Below, in pieces: positions 34,566-43,256 of a stretch of 62,297 nt of DNA. The notes under the pieces were generated by a model, which did not search any database, was not told the origin of the DNA, and saw nothing but the letters and a program-made list of their open reading frames with translations. The DNA comes from Pseudomonas vranovensis DSM 16006 (GTDB lineage Bacteria > Pseudomonadota > Gammaproteobacteria > Pseudomonadales > Pseudomonadaceae). The position numbers and the translations under genes were made by a program. Each line of letters opens with the position of its first letter. The stretch's first letter is position 1. Location of the stretch: contig NZ_AUED01000024.1 in NCBI RefSeq assembly GCF_000425805.1, positions 1 through 62,297 on the forward strand, read 5' to 3'.

Positions 34566-35987
34566 TCAGTGCTTCAGCGCCTCGGCAGCAACGCTTTCCA
34601 CAGGCTTGCCACGCTTGGACTTGAGGCTGTAGCAGATAACCATCACCAGCAGCCAGACCGGAATCGCATAGACCGAGATCTGGATACCCGGGATCTGCAG
34701 CATGATGCCCAGGATCAGCACCACGAAGGCCAGGCAGATGTAGTTGCCGTAGGGGTACCACAGGGACTTGAACAACGGCGTCTGGCCAGTCTTGTTCAAA
34801 TGCTGGCGGAACTTCAGGTGCGAGTAGCTGATCATCGCCCAGTTGATCACCAGGGCCGCAACCACCAGCGACATCAGCAGCTCCAGCGCGTGCTGCGGGA
34901 TGAAGTAGTTGAGCAGCACCGCGACCAGGGTCACGGCAGCCGAGGCCAGGATCGAACGCACCGGTACACCGCGCTTGTCGATCTTGGCCAGGCCGGCCGG
35001 GGCATCGCCTTGCGCGGCCATGCCGTAGAGCATGCGGGCGTTGCAATAGGTACCGCTGTTGTAAACCGATAGCGCCGCCGTCAGTACCACGAAGTTGAGG
35101 ATGTGAGCAGCCACATCGCTACCGAGCAGCGAGAACACCTGTACGAACGGGCTGGCGCCATAGGTGCCGCCGGCGGCATCGAGGCTGGTGACCAGGCTGT
35201 CCCACGGGGTCAGCGACAGCAGCACGACCAGGGCACCGATGTAGAAAATCAGGATGCGGTAGATCACCTGGTTGATCGCTTTGGGGATTACAGTCTTCGG
35301 CTTGTCGGCCTCGGCTGCGGTGAAACCGAGCATTTCCAGGCCGCCAAAGGAGAACATGATGATCGCCAGCGCCATCACCAGGCCGCTCACGCCATTGGGG
35401 AAGAACCCACCGTGCTCCCACAGGTTGCTGACCGAGGCTTGCGGGCCGCCGCTACCGGTGGTCAGCATCCAGCTGCCCAGGGCGATCATGCCGACAATGG
35501 CCAGTACCTTGATGATCGCAAACCAGAACTCGGCCTCGCCAAAGACTTTGACGTTGGCAAGGTTGATGGCGTTGATCAGGATGAAAAAAGCTGCCGCCGA
35601 AGCCCAGGTCGGGATCTCCGGCCACCAGTAGTGGATGTACTTACCGACAGCGGTCAGCTCCGACATGCCCACCAGGATGTACAGCACCCAGCAGTTCCAG
35701 CCCGACAGGAAGCCTGCGAAACCGCCCCAGTATTTGTGGGCAAAGTGACTGAACGAACCGGCCACCGGCTCTTCGACGATCATCTCGCCGAGCTGGCGCA
35801 TGATCATGAAGGCGATGAAGCCACAGATCGCATAGCCGAGGATCATCGACGGACCCGCCGACTTCATCACCCCGGCCGAACCCAGGAACAGGCCGGTACC
35901 AATCGCACCGCCCAGGGCGATCAATTGGATATGGCGATTTTTCAGGCCGCGTTTCAGCTCGCCTGAATGCGTGTTTTGTCCACTCAT
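34566..35987 (-). CDS. aroP2: Aromatic amino acid permease (AroP2-type)
   Basis: This 473-residue APC-superfamily transporter has 12 membrane helices. The AAT-family start is LKRGLKNRHIQLIALGGAIGTGLFLGSAGV. The conserved loop AGFLSGWNCWVLYILVGMSELTAVGKY and FSFGGLEMLGFTAAEADKP are typical of AroP/PheP. Position (with phhABC and arfB nearby) matches aroP2 of P. aeruginosa, so phenylalanine/tyrosine uptake feeding phhABC is likely. The ATG MSGQNTHSGE was chosen over a start 41 codons upstream. Confidence 0.9.
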   Translation of the reverse strand: MSGQNTHSGELKRGLKNRHIQLIALGGAIGTGLFLGSAGVMKSAGPSMILGYAICGFIAFMIMRQLGEMIVEEPVAGSFSHFAHKYWGGFAGFLSGWNCWVLYILVGMSELTAVGKYIHYWWPEIPTWASAAAFFILINAINLANVKVFGEAEFWFAIIKVLAIVGMIALGSWMLTTGSGGPQASVSNLWEHGGFFPNGVSGLVMALAIIMFSFGGLEMLGFTAAEADKPKTVIPKAINQVIYRILIFYIGALVVLLSLTPWDSLVTSLDAAGGTYGASPFVQVFSLLGSDVAAHILNFVVLTAALSVYNSGTYCNARMLYGMAAQGDAPAGLAKIDKRGVPVRSILASAAVTLVAVLLNYFIPQHALELLMSLVVAALVINWAMISYSHLKFRQHLNKTGQTPLFKSLWYPYGNYICLAFVVLILGIMLQIPGIQISVYAIPVWLLVMVICYSLKSKRGKPVESVAAEALKH

Positions 35988-36573
35988 GAACGAAGTCACC
36001 TGCTTGTTTTTATCTGTGACGGAATCGGACCCACCACGCTCGTGGCGCAGCGGAATTAACAAGGTGGTTACCTTGAGGGTTCTTGGCCAACTGCTGCCCA
36101 TCCAGGGCAAACGCCGTGGTCGAATCAGCCGGGTGTCAGCAAGAGTGCGCGGTACGCATTGGGGTCACAGTTAAAACGCGGCGCATTGTATACCCCTGCA
36201 GACGCGCAGGGGTCAACACGTTGCGTGACTGTCTGATGACAAAACGCACCGGTCCTGAGGAAAGGTTCAAGCCTTTGGGGGTAATCGGCGTACATGGCGC
36301 CTCCATTTGTTCTTATTGAATGCCCGGCTCTCCGGCCCTGGCTTTGCACACGGCAATGGCACACATCTCAACCCTGCGGCAGCCTTGGGGCAAGCGGTTG
36401 ACGTTCGCGGAAACCGCTTTAGCGCGGGGTTTTCGGCAAGTTCTGTTTACAGCGACGAGCGGCCACTGGCAGGCCAGGCAAAGGCGCCAATCTTTGTAAC
36501 GATTTATTTACAAGCCGGTTCAAAAACTTTCCACCCCTTAGCGAAATTTCTGTAAGACACGGATTTTCAAGGC
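35988..36573. other. Long intergenic region upstream of aroP2
   Basis: About 585 bases without a credible gene. The aroP2 promoter should lie in it. A hairpin ACCCCTGC / GCAGGGGT (36192-36213) has no U-tract. The right half (36,470-36,570) is AT-rich. Local ORFs lack ribosome sites and similarity to anything I recognise. Confidence 0.5.
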
Positions 36574-36605
36574 AAAAAAAAGCCAACCCGAAGGTTGGCT
36601 TTTTT
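36574..36605 (-). terminator. Terminator after rluB
   Basis: Stem AAAAAAGCCAACC / GGTTGGCTTTTTT with loop CGAA; the minus strand ends in a run of eight Ts. It is 14 bases past the rluB stop. Confidence 0.9.
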
Positions 36606-36618
36606 CCCACACGATACG

Positions 36619-37773
36619 TTACGGGCGTGGTTTGTTGCGGGTGCTGCCTGGACGCTTCGGTGCTGGCTTGCCGCGCTTGTTCATATCGCTCGGACGCTCG
36701 GCCACGGCGCTGCCACGGCCCGAGTCCTTGCGCGGGGCTTCCCCACGAGGCTGACGTGCTGGACGCTCATTACCGCGCGGCTGACGTGCTGGACGCTCCT
36801 CACCACGCGGTTGGCGCGCAGGACGCTCGGCCTCACCACGCGGCTGGCGCGCAGGACGTTCGGCGGCGCCGGCGTCCTGGGCGGGGCGCAAGGTGCGCAC
36901 ACGCTCACCACGCCCCAGCGGACGGGTGGACTTACGTTGCAGGCGCTCCAGCTTGTCCTTGGACTTGTGGTTCAAGGTTGGCATGGCCACCGGGGTCAGG
37001 CCCACTTCGGCCGCCAGGATATCGACTTCCTGCTGGCTCATTTCGCGCCAGCGGCCCATCGGCAGGTCGGAATTGAGGAACACCGGGCCGAAACGCACGC
37101 GTTTCAGACGGCTGACCACCAGGCCCTGGGATTCCCACAGACGACGCACTTCGCGGTTGCGCCCTTCCATCACCACGCAGTGGTACCAATGGTTGAAACC
37201 TTCGCCGCCTGGCGCTTCCTGGATATCGGTAAAGCGCGCAGGACCGTCTTCGAGCACGACACCGGCCTTGAGGCGGGCAATCATGTCTTCGTCCACTTCC
37301 CCACGCACACGCACTGCGTACTCGCGGTCCATCTCGTAGGAAGGGTGCATCAGGCGGTTGGCCAGCTCACCGTCGGTGGTGAACATCAGCAGGCCAGTGG
37401 TGTTGATGTCCAGGCGACCGATGTTGATCCAGCGGCCTTCTTTTGGCCGCGGCAGGCGGTCGAACACGGTCGGACGGCCTTCCGGGTCGTCACGGGTGCA
37501 GATTTCGCCATCGGGCTTGTTGTACATGATGACCCGGCGCACAGTCTCGGCAGACTCTTCACGCTTGATCACGCGGCCATCCACGGAGATCGCGTCATGC
37601 AGGTCGACGCGCTGGCCCAAGGTGGCATCTTTGCCATTGACCTTGATCCGGCCCTGGCTGATCCAGGCCTCGACATCGCGGCGCGAGCCCACGCCGATAC
37701 GCGCCAGCACTTTTTGCAGCTTCTCGCCTGATGGCGGCAACGGCTGGGTTTCTTGCAGATCTTTATCACTCAT
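36619..37773 (-). CDS. rluB: 23S rRNA pseudouridine synthase RluB with a repeat-rich basic tail
   Basis: This 384-residue enzyme makes pseudouridine in 23S rRNA (position 2605 in E. coli). An S4 RNA-binding domain is at about 15-60 (EKLQKVLARIGVGSRRDVEAWI). The catalytic Asp lies in GRLDINTTGLLMFTTDG. The C-terminal ~120 residues are low-complexity and very basic, with four ERPARQPRG units in tandem followed by KPAPKRPGSTRNKPRP. The tail is probably an extra RNA contact. The ATG at 37773 matches the family. It is about 150 bases downstream of scpB on the same strand. Confidence 0.95.
   Translation of the reverse strand: MSDKDLQETQPLPPSGEKLQKVLARIGVGSRRDVEAWISQGRIKVNGKDATLGQRVDLHDAISVDGRVIKREESAETVRRVIMYNKPDGEICTRDDPEGRPTVFDRLPRPKEGRWINIGRLDINTTGLLMFTTDGELANRLMHPSYEMDREYAVRVRGEVDEDMIARLKAGVVLEDGPARFTDIQEAPGGEGFNHWYHCVVMEGRNREVRRLWESQGLVVSRLKRVRFGPVFLNSDLPMGRWREMSQQEVDILAAEVGLTPVAMPTLNHKSKDKLERLQRKSTRPLGRGERVRTLRPAQDAGAAERPARQPRGEAERPARQPRGEERPARQPRGNERPARQPRGEAPRKDSGRGSAVAERPSDMNKRGKPAPKRPGSTRNKPRP
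36741..36863 (-). repeat. In-frame tandem repeat in rluB (RPARQPRG units)
   Basis: Four near-identical units of about 27-33 bases encode ERPARQPRG with spacers GEA, GE, GN and GE. Such tracts change copy number by slippage, so the tail length probably varies between strains. Confidence 0.85.
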
Positions 37774-37923
37774 CTGGGCACCTCCCGGTGTAGGTATTGA
37801 AAACTGATTAAGGCGAACATGCGCCAAAAAGGTCGCGAATCATACGCTGATCACGCGTGGAGCGCACCTGAGACTAGCTGAATTTATCCAGGCCACCGTC
37901 TGTTTCCGCCCGAAGGCCGCCGT

Positions 37924-38691
37924 TCACTCGCGTGGCGTCTCAGGCTCAAGGTTTTCGGCGTCTTCGACCGCCGCCGTGTCATCGACCAGGTCGTCAAAGT
38001 CGGTCTTGAGCCCTTCCTCCATCGAGTCGAGCTCCACCAGCAGGCTGCGGAAGCTGGTTTCTTCCTTCCCGTCTGCTGGCTCGGCACTTTCGTCGGCCAG
38101 GGCCTGCAGGTGAGCGGGCACCGGCGCGTCATCGACTTCAAGCAGCGGCTCAGGCTCCATTTCCCGCAGCTCGGCCAGGGCAGGAAGATCGTCGAGGTTC
38201 TTGAGGTTGAAGTGATCGAGGAAGGCCTTGGTAGTGGCGAACATTGCCGGCTTACCCGGCACTTCGCGGTAGCCGACAATGCGGATCCACTCACGCTCAA
38301 GCAAAGTCTTGATGATATTGCTGTTGACCGCCACGCCCCGTACGTCCTCGATTTCGCCACGGGTGATGGGCTGGCGGTAGGCAATCAGCGCCATGGTCTC
38401 AAGCAATGCCCGGGAATACCGCTGCGGGCGTTCCTCCCACAAACGACCCACCCAGGGAGCGTAATCCTCGCGAATCTGCAGGCGATAGCCCGAGGCCACC
38501 TCCTTGAGCTCGAAGGCGCGGCCACTGCAGGACCTGCGCAGTACCTCCAGGGCTTTCTTGAACACCGCAGGCTCAGGGCGCTCGGCTTCTTCGAACAGCT
38601 CGAACAAGCGCTCCATCGATTGCGGTTTTCCCGAGGCCAGCAAAAAGGCTTCAAGCAGGGGCGCCAGGTCGCGCGGATCGTTCAGGTTCAT
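37924..38691 (-). CDS. scpB: Chromosome segregation/condensation protein ScpB
   Basis: This 255-residue kleisin-associated winged-helix protein partners ScpA and SMC in condensin. Family landmarks: LAPLLEAFLLASGKPQSMERL, the ALLETMALIAYRQPITRGEIEDVRGV block, LLEREWIRIVGYREVPGKPAMFATTKAFLDHF. An acidic tail (LEVDDAPVP...ENLEPETPRE) is typical of Pseudomonas. The ATG is used here, but a GTG at 38709 overlaps the scpA stop as GTGA and would add six residues; that start is also credible. Confidence 0.94.
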   Translation of the reverse strand: MNLNDPRDLAPLLEAFLLASGKPQSMERLFELFEEAERPEPAVFKKALEVLRRSCSGRAFELKEVASGYRLQIREDYAPWVGRLWEERPQRYSRALLETMALIAYRQPITRGEIEDVRGVAVNSNIIKTLLEREWIRIVGYREVPGKPAMFATTKAFLDHFNLKNLDDLPALAELREMEPEPLLEVDDAPVPAHLQALADESAEPADGKEETSFRSLLVELDSMEEGLKTDFDDLVDDTAAVEDAENLEPETPRE

Positions 38692-38705
38692 GGCGTTGCT
38701 CGTGG

Positions 38706-39536
38706 TCACTCGGCCCGGGCGCGGACGTGGATCGGCGCAAAGGGCTCATTTTGCACCAGTTCGATCAAGGATTCCTTCACCAGTTCAAGAATCGCCATGA
38801 AGGTCACCACCACCCCCAACTTGCCTTCTTCGGCGCTGAACAGCGCGACGAAAGGCACGAAGCCACCGCCCTTGAGGCGTTCGAGCACCTCGCTCATGCG
38901 CTCGCGGGTCGACAATGCCTCACGGCTGACCTGATGGCTCTCGAACAGGTCGCCGCGGCGCAGCACTTCGGCCATCGACACCAGCAGCTCTTCCAGGCTC
39001 ACGTCTGGCAGCAACTTGCGCACCTTGGCCTGGGGCGCTTCCAGTCGCGGCACGATGATCTCGCGCCCCACCCGACTCAGCCCATCGATACCTTCTGCCG
39101 CGGCTTTGAAGCGTTCATATTCCTGCAGACGACGGATCAATTCGGCCCGCGGATCACCCTCTTCCTCCTCGATCTCGACCGAACGCGGCAACAACATGCG
39201 TGACTTGATCTCGGCCAGCATCGCCGCCATGACCAGGTACTCGGCGGCCAACTCCAGGCGCACGGTTTTCATCAGCTCGACATAGCCCATGTACTGGCGG
39301 GTGATTTCCGCCACGGGAATATCAAGGATGTCGACGTTCTGCTTGCGGATCAGATAGAGCAGCAGGTCCAGCGGGCCTTCAAAGGCTTCGAGAAACACCT
39401 CGAGGGCGTCTGGTGGGATGTACAGGTCCACCGGCATTTCGGTCATGGCTTCGCCATAGACCAGCACCAGTGGCAGCTCTTGCTGAGCACCTGCTTGGGG
39501 ATCGAGGATCGACTCGGTGGTAGGTGCCTGGCTCAC
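38706..39536 (-). CDS. scpA: Segregation and condensation protein ScpA (kleisin)
   Basis: This 276-residue kleisin bridges SMC heads. LEAFEGPLDLLLYLIRKQNVDILDIPVAEITRQYM is the family N-terminus, AAEYLVMAAMLAEIKSRMLLP follows, and the winged-helix C-terminus ends ESLIELVQNEPFAPIHVR. The start is a GTG at 39536 that overlaps the stop of the upstream yciO-like gene (GTGA). Confidence 0.94.
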   Translation of the reverse strand: MSQAPTTESILDPQAGAQQELPLVLVYGEAMTEMPVDLYIPPDALEVFLEAFEGPLDLLLYLIRKQNVDILDIPVAEITRQYMGYVELMKTVRLELAAEYLVMAAMLAEIKSRMLLPRSVEIEEEEGDPRAELIRRLQEYERFKAAAEGIDGLSRVGREIIVPRLEAPQAKVRKLLPDVSLEELLVSMAEVLRRGDLFESHQVSREALSTRERMSEVLERLKGGGFVPFVALFSAEEGKLGVVVTFMAILELVKESLIELVQNEPFAPIHVRARAE

Positions 39537-40162
39537 GCTTCGACCATGAAGGGCGCCGGGTCGCCGCAACCAACGCGGATCACCTCGGGCTCGTCGCCGG
39601 CCAGGTTGATCACGGTGGAGGCCTTCAAATCGCCAAAACCACCGTCAATGATCAGGTCGACATGGTGCTCCAGGGCCTGGCGAATCTCGTAGGGGTCGGT
39701 CATCGGCTCGGTTTCGCCGGGCATGATCAGGCTGACGCTCATCAACGGCTCGCCCAGCTCTTCAAGCAGCGCCAGGGCAATCGGGTTGGACGGTACACGC
39801 AAGCCGATGGTGCGACGTTTTTCATGGAGCAACAGGCGGGGGACTTCGCGCGTAGCGTTGAGGATGAAGGTGTACGGTCCCGGTACATGCGCCTTGAGCA
39901 AACGAAAGATCGACGTGTCGATCTTGGCGAACAGGCCCATCTGCGAGAGATCACAACAGATCAGGGTGAAATTGTGATTCTTGTCCAGCTGACGCAGGCG
40001 CCGAACGCGCTCTACGGCATTCTTGTCGCCGATCTGGCAACCCATGGCGTAGGACGAGTCGGTCGGATAGACGACAACTCCGCCCTTGCGAATGATTTCA
40101 ACGGCCTGTTTGATCAGGCGCGGTTGCGGGTTCTCCGCATGAATCTGGAAAAACTGACTCAC
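39533..40162 (-). CDS. yciO: YciO/Sua5-family L-threonylcarbamoyladenylate synthase-like protein
   Basis: This 209-residue protein has the Sua5/YrdC fold: GGVVVYPTDSSYAMGCQIGDKNAVERV, then PGPYTFILNATREVPRLL and the KRRTIGLRVPSNPIALALLEELG motif. True TsaC makes threonylcarbamoyl-AMP for the tRNA t6A modification; the YciO subfamily has weaker or different activity. A GTG start behind GAAGAGAAC was chosen. Its stop overlaps the scpA start (GTGA). Next gene upstream: the PHP protein, 13 bases away. Confidence 0.88.
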   Translation of the reverse strand: MSQFFQIHAENPQPRLIKQAVEIIRKGGVVVYPTDSSYAMGCQIGDKNAVERVRRLRQLDKNHNFTLICCDLSQMGLFAKIDTSIFRLLKAHVPGPYTFILNATREVPRLLLHEKRRTIGLRVPSNPIALALLEELGEPLMSVSLIMPGETEPMTDPYEIRQALEHHVDLIIDGGFGDLKASTVINLAGDEPEVIRVGCGDPAPFMVEA

Positions 40163-40175
40163 GTTCTCTTCCTGT

Positions 40176-41039
40176 TCAGACGGCCGCGATAGGCTGCTCA
40201 TGTTTGAATCGACGCCACAAGGGCGGCAAGTCCTCCGGCAATGGCCGGTAGGCACCGATCTCACCCCAGGTGCCTGGGCCATGGAAGTCACTGCCAGCAC
40301 TGGCCAGCAGGCCGAATTCACGGGTCAGGATGGACAGGGTGCCCACCTGCTCGGCCGGCATCATCCCGTTAACCACTTCCAGTGCCTGGCCGCCTGCTTG
40401 AATATAGTCGGCAATCAGCCGGCGGCGCTTGCTGCGGGTTAATTCGTAGTGCATCGGATGCGCAAGGCTTACCCAGGCACCGGACTGGCGCAGGGTCTGG
40501 ACCGTGTCTTCCAGGGTTGGCCAGTGCAGTTTGACATCGCCCAGCTTGCCGGCCCCCAACCACTTGCGGAACGCCTCAGCACGGTCTTTTACATGGCCTG
40601 CTCGCACCAGGTACTCGGCAAAGTGCGGCCGTGCCGGGGCATTACCGCTGTCGCCCAGCTCCTGCTGGACGGCCCGCGCACCGTCCATCGCCCCGGGCAT
40701 GCCCTTGAGGCCCAACCGTCGGTCGATTTCTTCGGCGCGCAGCCAGCGCCCACGGTGCAACGACTCGATGGCCACCACCAGGGGCTCGGCGTCGAGGGCA
40801 AAGTTGTAGCCCAGCACATGGATGGTCGCGCCGCCCCAGGTACACGACAGTTCCACCCCGCTGACCCACTGTATACCCAGGGCCTGGGTGGCGACGCGTG
40901 CCTCGACCTGGCCCTCGAGGGTGTCGTGGTCGGTCAGCGAGAGCATCCGCACGCCATGCTCATGGGCCCGGGCGACCAGTGCCGTAGGCGACAAGGCGCC
41001 GTCGGAGGCCGTACTGTGGCAGTGCAGATCAACATTCAT
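40176..41039 (-). CDS. PHP-domain 5'-3' exoribonuclease (YciV/RNase AM type)
   Basis: This 287-residue metallo-phosphoesterase has the PHP motifs DLHCHSTASDG (metal His pair), SLTDHDTLEG, GVELSC, SLAHPMHYELTR and SAGSDFHGPGT. In E. coli the homologue (YciV, formerly TrpH) trims short RNAs and matures 5S rRNA 5' ends. MNVDLHCHS was taken as the start; an ATG seven codons upstream is possible. It is divergent from yciB. Confidence 0.9.
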   Translation of the reverse strand: MNVDLHCHSTASDGALSPTALVARAHEHGVRMLSLTDHDTLEGQVEARVATQALGIQWVSGVELSCTWGGATIHVLGYNFALDAEPLVVAIESLHRGRWLRAEEIDRRLGLKGMPGAMDGARAVQQELGDSGNAPARPHFAEYLVRAGHVKDRAEAFRKWLGAGKLGDVKLHWPTLEDTVQTLRQSGAWVSLAHPMHYELTRSKRRRLIADYIQAGGQALEVVNGMMPAEQVGTLSILTREFGLLASAGSDFHGPGTWGEIGAYRPLPEDLPPLWRRFKHEQPIAAV

Positions 41040-41105
41040 AGGTGGCGCTTTCGCTGTCATTGATGTTTGTTATTATGCCGTCACATCCTGCTTCTGGCTG
41101 CCACT

Positions 41106-41714
41106 GTGAAACAATTCATCGATTTCATCCCGCTGCTCCTGTTCTTCATCGTCTTCAAGCTTGAACCTCGTGCCGTCGAATTAGCCGGTCACAGCTTCGA
41201 ACTTGGAGGCATCTTCAGTGCCACGGCGATGCTGATCCTGAGCTCCGTAGTGGTCTACGGCGCCTTGTTCATCCGCCAGCGCAAGCTGGAAAAGGGCCAA
41301 TGGCTGACCCTGGTCGCCTGCCTGGTGTTCGGTGGCCTGACCCTGGCCTTCCACAGCGAAACCTTCCTCAAGTGGAAAGCCCCGGTGGTCAACTGGTTGT
41401 TCGCCGTGGCCTTCGCCGGTAGCCACTTCATCGGCGACCGGGTGCTGATCAAACGCATCATGGGCCATGCCATCAACCTGCCAGAGCCTGTCTGGTCGCG
41501 CCTGAACCTGGCCTGGATCGGTTTTTTCCTGTTCTGCGGCGCGGCCAACCTGTTCGTGGCCTTTACCTTCCAGGACATCTGGGTCGACTTCAAGGTATTC
41601 GGCAGCCTCGGCATGACCGTACTGTTCCTGGTGGCCCAGGGCGTGTACCTGTCACGCCACCTGCACGACAGCGACCCCACCACCCCGCCTTCCACTCCGA
41701 AGCACGAGGATTGA
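41106..41714 (+). CDS. yciB: Inner-membrane septation/intracellular growth protein YciB
   Basis: This 202-residue membrane protein (also called IspA/IspZ) starts at a GTG giving MKQFIDFIPLLLFFIVFKLEPR, the family N-terminus. Five to six membrane helices follow, with SETFLKWKAPVVNWLFAVAF and GHAINLPEPVWSRLNLAWIGFF. In E. coli it affects envelope synthesis and cell length. Its stop is one base before the yciI ATG. Confidence 0.92.
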   Translation: MKQFIDFIPLLLFFIVFKLEPRAVELAGHSFELGGIFSATAMLILSSVVVYGALFIRQRKLEKGQWLTLVACLVFGGLTLAFHSETFLKWKAPVVNWLFAVAFAGSHFIGDRVLIKRIMGHAINLPEPVWSRLNLAWIGFFLFCGAANLFVAFTFQDIWVDFKVFGSLGMTVLFLVAQGVYLSRHLHDSDPTTPPSTPKHED

Positions 41715-41715
41715 C

Positions 41716-42015
41716 ATGCTCTACGCCATCATCGCCAGTGACGTTGCCGATTCGCTGGAAAAACGCCTGGCCGCTCGCCCTGCGCACATCGAGCGCCTGC
41801 AGCAACTCAAGGAACAAGGCCGCGTGGTATTGGCCGGCCCACACCCGGCCATCGACAGCAACGACCCGGGTGCTGCCGGTTTCAGCGGCAGCCTGATCGT
41901 CGCCGAGTTCGACTCCCTGGCCGCCGCCCAGGCCTGGGCCGATGCCGACCCGTACATTGCCGCCGGCGTCTACGACAAGGTCGTGGTCAAGCCGTTCAAA
42001 CAAGTCCTGCCGTAA
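41716..42015 (+). CDS. yciI: YciI-like protein
   Basis: This 99-residue soluble protein of the YciI/DGPF superfamily is a ferredoxin-like fold (MLYAIIASDVADSLEKRLAAR; HIERLQQLKEQGRVVLAGPHP; FKQVLP). The conserved active-site-like His-Asp pair (H24 with D in AWADADPYI) fits. The substrate is unknown. It is coupled to yciB (ATG one base after its stop). Confidence 0.9.
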   Translation: MLYAIIASDVADSLEKRLAARPAHIERLQQLKEQGRVVLAGPHPAIDSNDPGAAGFSGSLIVAEFDSLAAAQAWADADPYIAAGVYDKVVVKPFKQVLP

Positions 42016-42133
42016 CCTCCTGCATGCGGTGCGCCACTGTGCGCACCGCCTTGCGCCTCTTGCCGACGCAACTGCTCATTATTCTCGCCCGACAGCCGAC
42101 AACCTGCTGAACCGACAAGAATCAGGAGTTCCA

Positions 42134-42532
42134 ATGCGTCAAGGTCCGTTGTCCCTGCTGTGCCTGTTGCTGCTGAGCCCGCTTGCCCAGGGTGAAGAGC
42201 CCGCCACCAGCACCCCGCTGTCGCTCAGTGCCGGCAGCCAGATCACCGAGCTTACTCAGCGCCTGCAGGAAAGCGAACGCCTGCGCGAGGCCCTGACCCA
42301 GCAACTGCACAATGCCGACAACGAACGCGAAAGCGCCCAACTGACCCGCCTGCGCCAGGAAAACCAGCGATTGAAGCTGGCCCTCAAGGAACTTCAGGCC
42401 AAACCCGCTGAGCGACTGATCACCGATCAGCAACAATGGTTCCTGATTGGCGGTGCAGTTGCCCTGTTGGCTGCACTCTGCGGTATCTTTGCCAGCGGCG
42501 GACACAGAAAGCGTCGGCAATGGTTGAATTGA
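42134..42532 (+). CDS. Exported coiled-coil membrane protein upstream of cpxR
   Basis: This 132-residue protein has a signal-like N-terminus (MRQGPLSLLCLLLLSPLAQG), a periplasmic coiled coil at about 35-95 (heptad-rich LTQRLQESERLREALTQQLH and LRQENQRLKLALKELQ), then one membrane helix (WFLIGGAVALLAALCGIFASG) and a basic cytoplasmic end (GHRKRRQWLN). The layout resembles the YgiM/TIGR04211 type without its SH3 domain. AGGAGTTCCA precedes the ATG. It lies seven bases before cpxR, so a role in envelope sensing is plausible but unproven. Confidence 0.8.
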   Translation: MRQGPLSLLCLLLLSPLAQGEEPATSTPLSLSAGSQITELTQRLQESERLREALTQQLHNADNERESAQLTRLRQENQRLKLALKELQAKPAERLITDQQQWFLIGGAVALLAALCGIFASGGHRKRRQWLN

Positions 42533-42539
42533 GTGAGTC

Positions 42540-43217
42540 ATGAGCGAGCTGTTACTGATTGATGATGACCAGGAACTCTGCGAGCTGCTAGGCAGCTGGC
42601 TGACCCAGGAAGGCTTTGTAGTGCGTGCGTGCCACGACGGCCAGAGCGCCCGCAAGGCCCTGGCCGAGCAGGCACCGGCTGCGGTGGTGCTGGATGTCAT
42701 GCTGCCCGACGGCAGCGGTCTGGAGCTGCTCAAGCAGCTGCGCAGCGAGCATGCCGACTTGCCGGTACTGATGCTCTCGGCCCGTGGCGAGCCGCTGGAC
42801 CGGATCCTTGGCCTTGAACTGGGCGCCGATGACTACCTGGCCAAGCCATGCGATCCACGCGAACTCACCGCCCGCCTGCGCGCCGTACTGCGCCGTAGCC
42901 ATCCCAGCGCAACGCCCAGCCAGATCGAAGTCGGCGACCTGTGCTTCAGCCCCGCCCGAGGCGTGGTCAGCGTCGACGAACAGGAACTGACCCTGACCCT
43001 TTCCGAGAGCCGCATCCTCGAAGCTCTGCTGCGCCAGCCTGGCGAGCCCCTGGACAAGCAGGAGCTGGCGCAGATCGCCCTGGGTCGCAAGCTCACCCTG
43101 TACGACCGCAGTCTGGACATGCATGTCAGCAACCTGCGCAAGAAGGTCGGCCCCCACCCTGACGGGCGCCCGCGCATCGTCGCCCTGCGCAGCCGCGGTT
43201 ACTACTACAGCCTGTAA
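42540..43217 (+). CDS. cpxR: Response regulator, OmpR family (CpxR-like)
   Basis: This 225-residue two-domain regulator has a receiver with the acidic pocket (IDDDQE), phosphoryl-acceptor Asp52 in VVLDVMLPDGSG, LSARG and the Lys of KPCDPREL. The winged-helix DNA-binding domain covers about 125-225 (LTLTLSESRILEALLRQPGEPLDK, DMHVSNLRKKVG, ALRSRGYYYSL). The CpxP-like gene and a sensor kinase downstream identify it as Cpx. A TTTAC-N6-TTTAC repeat follows it, the sequence CpxR binds in other bacteria. Confidence 0.9.
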   Translation: MSELLLIDDDQELCELLGSWLTQEGFVVRACHDGQSARKALAEQAPAAVVLDVMLPDGSGLELLKQLRSEHADLPVLMLSARGEPLDRILGLELGADDYLAKPCDPRELTARLRAVLRRSHPSATPSQIEVGDLCFSPARGVVSVDEQELTLTLSESRILEALLRQPGEPLDKQELAQIALGRKLTLYDRSLDMHVSNLRKKVGPHPDGRPRIVALRSRGYYYSL

Positions 43218-43240
43218 TGTCAGCAAGGCAACGGGGCATC

Positions 43241-43256
43241 TTTACGCAAGCTTTAC
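43241..43256 (-). promoter_or_regulatory. Putative CpxR box upstream of the cpxP-like gene
   Basis: TTTAC-GCAAGC-TTTAC on the plus strand equals GTAAA-N6-GTAAA on the minus strand, the direct repeat recognised by CpxR (spacing 4-8). It lies about 80 bases upstream of the CpxP-like ATG, in a region suited to activate that gene. Confidence 0.65.

Noticed and set aside
36192..36213. Hairpin ACCCCTGC/GCAGGGGT as aroP2 terminator
   Set aside because: It is upstream of aroP2 and has no U-tract, so it is not a terminator; kept only in the intergenic description.
36307..36555. 82-codon ORF upstream of aroP2
   Set aside because: No ribosome site, no domain, low codon quality.
36595..37731. 378-codon plus-strand ORF opposite rluB
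   Set aside because: Antisense shadow of rluB, including its repeats.
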